Origin: Bacillota bacterium
Lineage (GTDB): Bacteria > Bacillota > Clostridia > Clostridiales > Clostridiaceae
Assembly (NCBI GenBank): GCA_023427705.1
Contig: JAEZAL010000194.1
Location: forward strand, 1-6,312
Direction of reading: 5' to 3'
Length of the DNA: 6,312 bases
Every line of letters begins with the position of its first letter. Within the stretch, counting starts at the first letter, position 1. The notes under the pieces were generated by a model. It was given only the letters and a program-made list of their open reading frames with translations. It was not told where the DNA came from and ran no database searches. Shown here piece by piece: positions 1 through 5,483 of this stretch. The position numbers were made by a program, and so were the translations under genes.

Positions 1-507
1 AAGTCCTGCTGATGCTCCTGCTGTTATCAAAAATTCTTTCTTCACAGGAAATTTACTGTATGTTTTTTCTGCTATTCCTTCTCCTACAGATGCACCTATT
101 TGAACAGAAGGGCCTTCTCTTCCAAGAGTTAACCCTGCTGATAGTGCTATAACACCTCCTAAAAATTTATATATAAATACTTTTAACCAATTCATTTTTA
201 GCTTGTTTACAACTCTCGCCTTAACTTGGGGAATACCACTTCCTGAAATCATAGGCTCATTTTTAACCATAATTCCAACAATATACCCTAAAATTGATAT
301 AATACATATTACTAATATACTATTTAACAAATTATTATTTCCCCATTTATATATGTTTTCAGCAAATATACTTAGTTTAGTTATAGCTATTCTATTCAAT
401 ACTATTACCATTCCAGTAATTAATCCAATTATTGTCCCTTGAATAATAAGTCTAAATTTCATATATCTTCTTTGATCTAAAATTTCTTTAATATTTTCTT
501 CTTCCAA
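1..507 (-). CDS. ClC-family chloride channel or H+/Cl- exchanger, N-terminal part (cut by window edge)
   Basis: This is an integral membrane protein moving chloride, as a channel or proton-coupled antiporter. Only the first 169 codons are in the window; the rest lies beyond base 1. Translation shows two ClC signatures: GSGIPQ at residues 89-94, whose serine coordinates chloride in the family, and GREGPSVQIG at 129-138, whose Glu131 matches the gating glutamate. ITAGASAGL at 161-169 is also typical of the family. Hydrophobic stretches lie near 20-42, 60-82 and 110-127. The start is TTG at 507: an in-frame TAA lies five codons upstream, and AAGGTGA ends 7 nt before the TTG. The only other early start is ATG at codon 16, which has no comparable site. 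The gene begins 2 nt after the surE stop, so co-transcription is likely. Channel versus exchanger, and whether a C-terminal regulatory domain exists, cannot be judged. Confidence 0.93.
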   Translation of the reverse strand, partial: MEEENIKEILDQRRYMKFRLIIQGTIIGLITGMVIVLNRIAITKLSIFAENIYKWGNNNLLNSILVICIISILGYIVGIMVKNEPMISGSGIPQVKARVVNKLKMNWLKVFIYKFLGGVIALSAGLTLGREGPSVQIGASVGEGIAEKTYSKFPVKKEFLITAGASAGL

Positions 508-509
508 TT

Positions 510-1274
510 TTACATCACCTTATCTTCAAATATATTTTTTACTTCATCCAAAATACTAAAATTAGTAAAATCAAAATGTAAAGGTGTTAAAGTTACATAA
601 CCTTGAGTTAAATAATATGAATCAGAATCTTCTTCTGATATATCATTTCTAGTTCCTTTTTTTATATAAATCTTATCTTCATTTTCTTCTATTAAAATAT
701 AATCTGTTTTATATGTAGATTTTCCCAGTTTACAAACTTTAATTCCTTTTATATCTTCTTCAGGTATATCAGGAACATTCACATTTAGTACAACATCTTT
801 TCTTAAATAGTTTTTTTCAGCTATATCAACTACTTTGCTTATCCATTTAACTGCCTTAGTATAATCTTCGTCATACCTTTCCCAATCAACTTCCATTGAA
901 ATAGCTATGGATGGTACATTATATATAGTTCCTTCTACTGCTGCAGAAACAGTTCCAGAATAAAGCACATCTGTTCCACAGTTTACCCCTCTATTTATTC
1001 CTGAAATAACTAAATCTATATCATTACTAATTAAAGATAATGCAGCATGAGTACAATCTGCTGGAGTACCCACTAAACTATATGCTTTAAAATTTCCATC
1101 TATCTTTTCTTCTCTTATTCTTATTGGATTATGGATTGATATAGAATGGCTTGATGCACTTTTTTGCTCTCTAGGCGCTACAACAATAACCTCATGTTTT
1201 TTTGAAATCTCTTTAGCCAAAGTAAGTATGCCTCTTGCATCTATCCCATCATCATTTGTAATAAGTATTTTCAT
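510..1274 (-). CDS. surE: SurE, 5'/3'-nucleotidase (stationary-phase survival nucleotidase)
   Basis: SurE is a cytoplasmic metal-dependent phosphatase that dephosphorylates nucleoside 5'- and 3'-monophosphates; some homologues also cut short polyphosphate. At 254 aa it has the usual family length. The N-terminus MKILITNDDGID holds the metal-binding Asp8-Asp9 pair. Ser39 in the REQKSASS segment and Asn94 in SGINRGVN are the other expected metal ligands. GTPADC at 69-74 and GTDVLYSGTVSAAVEG at 100-115 complete the conserved core. The ATG start is preceded by AAGGAGGAG with a 4-nt gap. A candidate promoter lies just upstream, and the gene is followed at once by the ClC gene, whose ribosome-binding site it contains. 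The family is clear and the gene looks intact. Its physiological substrate here is not visible from sequence. Confidence 0.97.
   Translation of the reverse strand: MKILITNDDGIDARGILTLAKEISKKHEVIVVAPREQKSASSHSISIHNPIRIREEKIDGNFKAYSLVGTPADCTHAALSLISNDIDLVISGINRGVNCGTDVLYSGTVSAAVEGTIYNVPSIAISMEVDWERYDEDYTKAVKWISKVVDIAEKNYLRKDVVLNVNVPDIPEEDIKGIKVCKLGKSTYKTDYILIEENEDKIYIKKGTRNDISEEDSDSYYLTQGYVTLTPLHFDFTNFSILDEVKNIFEDKVM
513..521 (-). promoter_or_regulatory. Ribosome-binding site of the ClC gene inside the surE 3' end
   Basis: On the minus strand AAGGTGATG, which encodes the last SurE residues (K-V-M), doubles as a Shine-Dalgarno site 7 nt before the TTG start at 507. It decides the TTG start and implies that ribosomes finishing surE help initiation of the ClC gene. 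Confidence 0.6.
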
Positions 1275-1304
1275 TTTTCTCCTCCTTAAAAATTATTATT
1301 ACTT

Positions 1305-1310
1305 ATTATA
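1305..1310 (-). promoter_or_regulatory. surE: Candidate -10 box for surE-clc
   Basis: A perfect TATAAT lies on the minus strand 31 nt upstream of the surE ATG, and the GGAGGAG ribosome-binding site falls between them. The -35 is poor: the best fit is AAAACA at 18-bp spacing, 3 of 6 matches. In DNA this AT-rich a TATAAT can arise by chance, so the call rests mostly on position. Confidence 0.4.
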
Positions 1311-1343
1311 TACTACCATAAAATTCTGTGTTTTAAAAAGAAG

Positions 1344-1373
1344 AAAAAATTAAGAGAGAATTTTATTTCTTAA
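1344..1373 (-). terminator. Weak candidate terminator after the luciferase-like gene
   Basis: On the minus strand TTAAGA (1373-1368) can pair with TCTTAA (1355-1350) across a 12-nt loop, followed directly by six U (1349-1344). The stem is only 6 bp and AU-rich, and it spans the stop codon of the gene. Termination would be partial at best, leaving read-through into surE possible. A separate 10-bp inverted repeat, ATAAAATTCT at 1318-1327 with AGAATTTTAT at 1357-1366, overlaps the area but has a 29-nt loop and no U tail. Confidence 0.25.
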
Positions 1374-2364
1374 AAGCTTCTGAAATTAATCTATATGACT
1401 TTATCTTATCCTCTAAATTTGTATTTAAATTTATTATCATAAATTCTTCGGTACTATAAAGCTTGCTTAAATTAATAATTTGCTCCCTTACTTCATCTGG
1501 TGTTCCAATTATCATCCTTTTTCTATTTCTATTAATTATTTTCATTTCAGCCTCTGAATATTTATAAGCTAATGCTTTTTCTAATGAAGGCATTTCAAAA
1601 GATTTTCCTGTTTCAACTAGCAATAATGTTAAATCCATTACTGCTACTTGGTTATTAACTTCTTCCTTTGTTTCTCCACAAATAACAAAACTGCAAATTA
1701 TAGTATTTGGTGATGAAGAAATTACTGACTTTTTAAATTTATCTCTATACCAATTTACTGAACTTACTCCCATACCTCCAGTAATAAATTGAGCATATGC
1801 ATAAGATGCTCCAATTCCAGCTGCAAGGCCTGCACTTCCACCACTTGAGCCTAGTATATGAATTTCAGGATAAGTATTTACTATTGGTGTTGCCTTAAGA
1901 CCACTAAATTCGTGATTTTCTGGTACTATATCATAAATATATCTTACTAAATCTAAAACTTTTTCTTCATAATTATCACTAAAAATACTTCTTCCTTGCA
2001 TTAAAGCCTTAGTTGCTAATGGCATCCCACCTGGTGCTCTCCCTATTCCCAAATCTATTCTATTAGGATATAAGGCTTCTAATACTTTAAAATTTTCAGC
2101 AACCTTATAAGGACTATAATGTGGCAACATTACACCTCCAGATCCAACCCTAATCTTGCTTGTTATTGCTGCAATACTAGAAATAAGTATTTCAGGACTT
2201 GATCCGGCTAAACTTCTTGTATCATGGTGTTCTGACACCCAAAATCTATAATATCCTAGCTTTTCTAACTCTTGAGCTAATATAATTGTATTTCTCAATG
2301 CTTCAGTAGAATTTGAGCCTTCACCTATAGGTGATTGATCTAAGGCACTTAATTTAATATTCAT
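1363..2364 (-). CDS. LLM-class (luciferase-like) flavin-dependent oxidoreductase
   Basis: This is a 333-aa TIM-barrel enzyme of the bacterial-luciferase-like superfamily, expected to use reduced FMN supplied by a separate reductase to oxygenate an unknown substrate in the cytoplasm. The sequence fits the single-subunit 'luciferase family oxidoreductase group 1' type, to which E. coli YhbW belongs. Visible landmarks are LDQSPIGEG near the N-terminus, FWVSEHHD at 41-48, RVGSGGVMLPHYSP at 72-85, NRIDLGIGRAPGG at 101-113, and LGSSGGSAGLAAGIG at 171-185, the flavin phosphate-binding type loop. AAAGGAGGT 6 nt before the ATG fixes the start. It appears to be a single-gene unit with its own promoter and lies 88 nt upstream of surE. 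No neighbouring flavin reductase or pathway gene hints at the substrate. Light production should not be inferred. Confidence 0.93.
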   Translation of the reverse strand: MNIKLSALDQSPIGEGSNSTEALRNTIILAQELEKLGYYRFWVSEHHDTRSLAGSSPEILISSIAAITSKIRVGSGGVMLPHYSPYKVAENFKVLEALYPNRIDLGIGRAPGGMPLATKALMQGRSIFSDNYEEKVLDLVRYIYDIVPENHEFSGLKATPIVNTYPEIHILGSSGGSAGLAAGIGASYAYAQFITGGMGVSSVNWYRDKFKKSVISSSPNTIICSFVICGETKEEVNNQVAVMDLTLLLVETGKSFEMPSLEKALAYKYSEAEMKIINRNRKRMIIGTPDEVREQIINLSKLYSTEEFMIINLNTNLEDKIKSYRLISEAFKK

Positions 2365-2407
2365 TTAACTACCTCCTTTAAATGTATATTATATATTCTT
2401 AATATAA

Positions 2408-2435
2408 ACTATAACCTTTTGAGAAATATTTTCAA
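2408..2435 (-). promoter_or_regulatory. Candidate promoter of the luciferase-like gene
   Basis: On the minus strand TTGAAA (2435-2430) and TATAGT (2413-2408) are separated by 16 bp, each 5 of 6 to the housekeeping consensus. The -10 lies about 43 nt before the ATG. It sits between the upstream operon's terminator and the gene, as an independent promoter should. A second TATAAT-like box occurs closer to the gene but lacks a good -35. Confidence 0.5.
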
Positions 2436-2438
2436 GTA

Positions 2439-2452
2439 GTAATAATTATTAC
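2439..2452. repeat. 14-bp perfect palindrome GTAATAATTATTAC (operator candidate)
   Basis: The sequence GTAATAATTATTAC is its own reverse complement over all 14 bases. It ends 3 bp upstream of the candidate -35 box of the luciferase-like gene, a position suited to a dimeric regulator. It loosely resembles Fur/PerR-type boxes but has even 7-0-7 symmetry rather than the 7-1-7 PerR pattern. AT-rich composition raises the odds of chance palindromes. Confidence 0.35.
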
Positions 2453-2455
2453 AAT

Positions 2456-2498
2456 AAAAAAATACCACATATTCGTTTTTGAACACATGATATTTTTT
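2456..2498 (-). terminator. Rho-independent terminator of the ABC transporter operon
   Basis: The minus-strand RNA from 2498 to 2457 folds into an 18-bp hairpin with a 6-nt AAAAAC loop (2480-2475). The 5' arm is AAAAAAUAUCAUGUGUUC and the 3' arm is GAAUAUGUGGUAUUUUUU, ending in seven U. Four pairs are G-U wobbles in this strand; the plus-strand copy would have C-A or A-C mismatches there instead, so the hairpin is built for minus-strand transcription. It lies 18 nt past the permease stop codon, which is where the operon should end. Confidence 0.75.
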
Positions 2499-2515
2499 CA
2501 TTTTATATTGTAAGT

Positions 2516-4510
2516 CTAGGCTACATTATTAATATTTTTCATAGCTCCAATATAGGTAGCAATAAAGTAACCTCCATATATTATAACAAGAGCACCTAAT
2601 GCAATTAAAACGTTATTCATAATACTAATACTACCAAAAAGAGTTATAACTCTTTTTGAAAATTCTAAACCTGCTATTGAGTGAATCAATGCTAATGATA
2701 GGGGCATTAAGAAATATATTGCAATTTGAATAAATAAAGATTTATTAATTATATTTTCATCTACGCCTATCTTTCTCAACAAATTATATCTTGCAATATT
2801 ATCGGTGGATTCAGATAATTGTTGAAGTGCTAATACAGCTGCAGAAACAATTAAGAAGATTCCTCCAATATATATTCCTAAGTAAGATATCATAGCACCC
2901 ATGCTAGTAGAGCTTGCAACTAATTCATCTCTTGTAATATAGAAAACACTAATTCCATTTTCTTCCCTAATTACTTCACTAATCTTATCTAGTTTTTCAT
3001 TAAAGATTTTTTCACTATCTTCTTTGAAATTTAAATTCAAAGTTGCTGCCAATGGACTAAGTCCAGTAATAATATCATCCTTTACAATTATAGTACAAAG
3101 ATTATTTTTAATTGTCTGGTTGTAGGCAACTACCTTTATTGTATTTTTAGAACCTGGCTTTAAAGCAGTACCACTAATAATAATTTCTCTATTATTATTT
3201 AATACATTATTTAATGAATCTATTAAAATATCTATATCTGAAAATAAAGCATATTCTCCATCATTTAGCTTTAGAGGCTCCTTATTTAACATTTTCATTA
3301 CTTCATTAAATTCTGATAATGAAAGTACTTGAATTTCTCCATCTGTTGCAAGGGCATATAAATCTTTTGTTTTATTCATATCTTCTGGTGATAAAATATC
3401 ACTATATCTAATACCACTATTATAATATATAAGACTTGAATAATTATTTGAGTAATCTTTTATTTCAAGATTTTTTTCTCTTAAATACTCTTCTATATCT
3501 ATTCCATTATTACTCCAAATTGTTTGGTCATATTGAGTTAAATCCTTCAATTCAGCATTCAAAGCACTATTAATTCCAAGTCCAGCTGCTAGCATACATA
3601 TACCTATAAATAATGATAAGCAAATAAATGACATTGAAATAAATACAGTATTTATTTTGCTATTTATTTGTCTTAAAACAAACATATTCAAATCTTTTAA
3701 ATAAAACTTTCTATTTGACTGAACAAGTTTTAATAAGAACCCTGATAGTGAAAAGAAGAATAAAAATGTACCAACAATACCAAGTAAAATACTTCTTCCA
3801 TTTACGTTTATTCCTATAGTTGAAATGCCTTTATCCAATGCAATAAAATAAGCATATCCTATCATTATTAAACTTATTATAAATACAACTACAGAAATCC
3901 AAATATTCCTTACTTTAATACTTTCATTTTTCTTAGATGAATTTATTAAATCTATCAATTGAATTTTTCTTATAGATATTGAATTAAACATAAGTACTAA
4001 TACATAAATTACACTAAAGGATATAAGTGTTTTTATCATAGCATTATATGAAAATACAAATTTAAACTTAAGTAAGTTAACTTGAAACATCTTGGCCGTT
4101 AATACTGATAATCCTTGTGATAAAATAACCCCTATTCCTAATCCAATTGCTAAAGATATTATACCTACAAATAATGTTTCAAAAAATATTATAGTTGATA
4201 AATTCCCTTTATCCATACCTAATGTCATATATATACCGAATTCTTTTTTTCTTCTCTTTATTAAATAATTATTTGCATAAATAATTAAGAAAGCTAATAC
4301 AAAGGATACAAATACTGATGCATATCCCATTATTTTATCAACAACTTCAAAAGCATTACTTTGGGCCTCATTTAGTTCAAGCATAATACTTTGAGATTGT
4401 ATTGAATTAAAGGTATAGAATATACAAACTCCAAATACTAATGTTAAGAAATATATTGCATAATCCTTAAAACTTCTTTTTAAATTTCTAAATGCTAACT
4501 TAGAATACAT
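2516..4510 (-). CDS. BceB-type ABC transporter permease (FtsX-like, 10 TM with large extracellular domain)
   Basis: This is the membrane subunit of an ABC transporter of the kind that protects Firmicutes from cell-envelope-targeting peptides (bacitracin, lantibiotics, host peptides) and in many cases signals their presence to a partner histidine kinase. From the chosen start it is 664 aa. Predicted membrane segments lie near 18-36, 62-80, 106-133, 160-178, 203-225, 240-260, 288-313, 540-563, 590-612 and 629-652. A ~225-aa extracellular domain lies between segments 7 and 8, the hallmark BceB layout. FtsX-like core stretches are 62-180 and 540-650. The start is ATG at 4510 (MYSKLAFRNLKRSF), 6 nt after a 10-nt perfect anti-SD complement; an in-frame ATG at 4546 would add 12 residues but lacks such a site. 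It overlaps the ATPase gene by 11 nt. Substrate cannot be read from sequence. Confidence 0.9.
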   Translation of the reverse strand: MYSKLAFRNLKRSFKDYAIYFLTLVFGVCIFYTFNSIQSQSIMLELNEAQSNAFEVVDKIMGYASVFVSFVLAFLIIYANNYLIKRRKKEFGIYMTLGMDKGNLSTIIFFETLFVGIISLAIGLGIGVILSQGLSVLTAKMFQVNLLKFKFVFSYNAMIKTLISFSVIYVLVLMFNSISIRKIQLIDLINSSKKNESIKVRNIWISVVVFIISLIMIGYAYFIALDKGISTIGINVNGRSILLGIVGTFLFFFSLSGFLLKLVQSNRKFYLKDLNMFVLRQINSKINTVFISMSFICLSLFIGICMLAAGLGINSALNAELKDLTQYDQTIWSNNGIDIEEYLREKNLEIKDYSNNYSSLIYYNSGIRYSDILSPEDMNKTKDLYALATDGEIQVLSLSEFNEVMKMLNKEPLKLNDGEYALFSDIDILIDSLNNVLNNNREIIISGTALKPGSKNTIKVVAYNQTIKNNLCTIIVKDDIITGLSPLAATLNLNFKEDSEKIFNEKLDKISEVIREENGISVFYITRDELVASSTSMGAMISYLGIYIGGIFLIVSAAVLALQQLSESTDNIARYNLLRKIGVDENIINKSLFIQIAIYFLMPLSLALIHSIAGLEFSKRVITLFGSISIMNNVLIALGALVIIYGGYFIATYIGAMKNINNVA

Positions 4511-5270
4511 TATTTTGATCACCTCCAAGAAGTGTAATAACTTCAATTATCTTATCGAAGAACTCCTTTCTTGAATCCTTACCTCTAATTAACTCATTAA
4601 ATATCCTACCGTCTTTAATAAATAAAATTCTATTTGCATAGCTAGCTGAAAAAGCATCATGAGTAACCATCATGATAGTAGCATTAAGACTTTTATTTAA
4701 ATCTTCCATACTTTCAAGTAGCATTTTTGCTGATTTAGAATCTAAAGCTCCTGTTGGTTCATCTGCTAATATTAAGGATGGTTTTGTAATAATAGCTCTA
4801 GCTGATGCAACTCTTTGCTTTTGACCACCTGACATCTCATATGGATATTTCTTTAAAACATCTTCTATATTTAATTTTTTAGAAACTTCCTTTACCCTCT
4901 TATCTATTTCTTTATGATTAACTTTCATTATAGTTAAAGCAAGTGCTATATTTTCATAAGCTGTTAAAGTATCTAATAAATTAAAATCTTGAAATATAAA
5001 CCCTAGCTCTTCTCTTCTAAACTTAGAAATTTTTTTAGGATGTAATCTTGTAATATCATTTCCAGAAATATAAATACGTCCACTACTTACCTTATCTATA
5101 GTTGATATACAGTTTAAAAGTGTAGTTTTACCACTACCAGATGCCCCCATAACACCAACAAATTCTCCTTCTTCTACAGTGAAACTTATATTATTTATAG
5201 CCTTAGTTATATTACCTTTCCTTCCATAATACTTTTCTATATTATCTACTCTTAATATTTCTTTCCTCAT
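4500..5270 (-). CDS. BceA-type ABC transporter ATP-binding protein
   Basis: This is the ATPase that powers the adjacent FtsX-like permease, acting at the inner face of the membrane. From the chosen start it has 256 aa, normal for BceA/MacB/LolD-type subunits. All nucleotide-binding motifs are intact: Walker A GASGSGKT at 42-49, Q-loop Gln94 in FIFQDFNLLD, signature MSGGQKQR at 146-153, Walker B LILADEP at 166-172 with catalytic Glu171, D-loop GALD, and switch His204 in MMVTHD. Leu to Met in the signature is a tolerated variation. The start is ATG at 5270 because GGGAGG lies 7 nt upstream of it; ATG at 5285 would add five residues (MGGTI) but has no ribosome-binding site. The stop codon overlaps the permease start by 11 nt. 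The pair looks complete, but no sensor kinase or response regulator gene is adjacent. Confidence 0.95.
   Translation of the reverse strand: MRKEILRVDNIEKYYGRKGNITKAINNISFTVEEGEFVGVMGASGSGKTTLLNCISTIDKVSSGRIYISGNDITRLHPKKISKFRREELGFIFQDFNLLDTLTAYENIALALTIMKVNHKEIDKRVKEVSKKLNIEDVLKKYPYEMSGGQKQRVASARAIITKPSLILADEPTGALDSKSAKMLLESMEDLNKSLNATIMMVTHDAFSASYANRILFIKDGRIFNELIRGKDSRKEFFDKIIEVITLLGGDQNNVF
4517..4526 (-). promoter_or_regulatory. Extended ribosome-binding site of the permease, inside the ATPase gene
   Basis: On the minus strand GGAGGTGATC matches ten consecutive bases of the anti-Shine-Dalgarno complement and ends 6 nt before the ATG at 4510. It also encodes the GGDQ segment near the ATPase C-terminus. 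It fixes the permease start and suggests coupled, high-level initiation. Confidence 0.75.
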
Positions 5271-5277
5271 AATTGTT

Positions 5278-5283
5278 CCTCCC
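5278..5283 (-). promoter_or_regulatory. Ribosome-binding site deciding the ATPase start
   Basis: GGGAGG on the minus strand lies 7 nt before the ATG at 5270. It overlaps the alternative upstream ATG at 5285, making initiation there implausible. Confidence 0.75.
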
Positions 5284-5301
5284 ATTTCTTACTATAGGAC
5301 T

Positions 5302-5335
5302 ATTGTATTTCTTTTTTAACATTGCATCCATTGAA
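5302..5335 (-). promoter_or_regulatory. Candidate activated promoter of the ABC operon
   Basis: TACAAT (5307-5302, 5 of 6 to the -10 consensus) lies 31 nt before the ATPase ATG. At 17-bp spacing the -35 position holds TGGATG, only 3 of 6. A weak -35 is what one expects of an activator-dependent promoter. The inferred transcription start near 5295 would put the centre of the BceR-like operator at about -63. Two alternatives exist: TTAAAA-N17-TATAGT at 5319-5291, and a TATAAT at 5404-5399 that would put the operator downstream of the promoter. Confidence 0.3.
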
Positions 5336-5351
5336 GTATCTAACATAAACC

Positions 5352-5365
5352 TTACAGTTTTGTAA
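5352..5365. promoter_or_regulatory. BceR-like operator, TTACA-N4-TGTAA
   Basis: The plus strand reads TTACAGTTTTGTAA, a perfect 5-4-5 inverted repeat. It matches the TNACA-N4-TGTAA motif established for BceR-type OmpR-family response regulators, which activate bceAB-type transporters. It lies 81 nt upstream of the ATPase start and 118 nt upstream of the divergent gene. The match to a motif specific for this transporter class, in front of such a transporter, is the support. Binding is inferred, not shown. Confidence 0.55.
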
Positions 5366-5376
5366 TACTAATTTTC

Positions 5377-5396
5377 TATAAATATTTCCATTTATA
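5377..5396. repeat. Inverted repeat TATAAAT-N6-ATTTATA
   Basis: A perfect 7-6-7 inverted repeat lies 11 bp from the BceR-like operator within the divergent control region. It consists only of A and T in its arms, so chance is a real possibility. No known motif is recognised. Confidence 0.25.
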
Positions 5397-5399
5397 CTA

Positions 5400-5455
5400 T
5401 TATAATACTTCTTTTAAATAAAATAAAAATGGACTAAAAATTAATAGTATTATAA
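5400..5455. repeat. Separated inverted repeat TTATAATACT ... AGTATTATAA
   Basis: A perfect 10-bp arm at 5400-5409 has its reverse complement at 5446-5455, with 36 bp between. Each arm contains a TATAAT hexamer on one strand. The arms may be paired regulator sites, promoter parts, or chance in AT-rich DNA. Confidence 0.25.
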
Positions 5456-5458
5456 AAT
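5430..5458 (+). promoter_or_regulatory. Candidate promoter of the HExxH membrane protein gene
   Basis: TGGACT (5430-5435, 4 of 6) and TAAAAT (5453-5458, 5 of 6) are separated by 17 bp. The inferred start near 5465 leaves a short leader that includes the AGGAGG at 5471-5476. The right arm of the separated inverted repeat overlaps the spacer and the start of the -10 box. Confidence 0.35.
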
Positions 5459-5483
5459 TTAATTTAATAGAGGAGGTTGATTT

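Noticed and set aside
203..442. 79-codon plus-strand open frame
   Set aside because: It lies wholly antisense to the ClC gene, whose GSGIPQ and GREGP motifs prove the minus-strand reading. It has no ribosome-binding site or recognisable domain and is a shadow of the antisense hydrophobic helices.
1318..1366. 10-bp inverted repeat ATAAAATTCT/AGAATTTTAT between the luciferase-like gene and surE
   Set aside because: The loop would be 29 nt, the stem is AT-rich and no U-tract follows, so it is not a convincing terminator or operator.
1363..2364. Reading the luciferase-like gene as part of a light-producing lux operon
   Set aside because: There is no LuxA/LuxB pair and no luxC, luxD or luxE gene nearby; the sequence fits the single-subunit group 1 oxidoreductases instead.
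4511..4546. Longer permease N-terminus starting at 4546
   Set aside because: No ribosome-binding site stands in front of it, while ATG 4510 has a near-perfect one at 4517-4526 and begins with the family-like MYSKLAFRN.
5271..5285. ATPase start at 5285 (MGGTI extension)
   Set aside because: The extension encodes the GGGAGG ribosome-binding site itself, which points to ATG 5270 as the real start.
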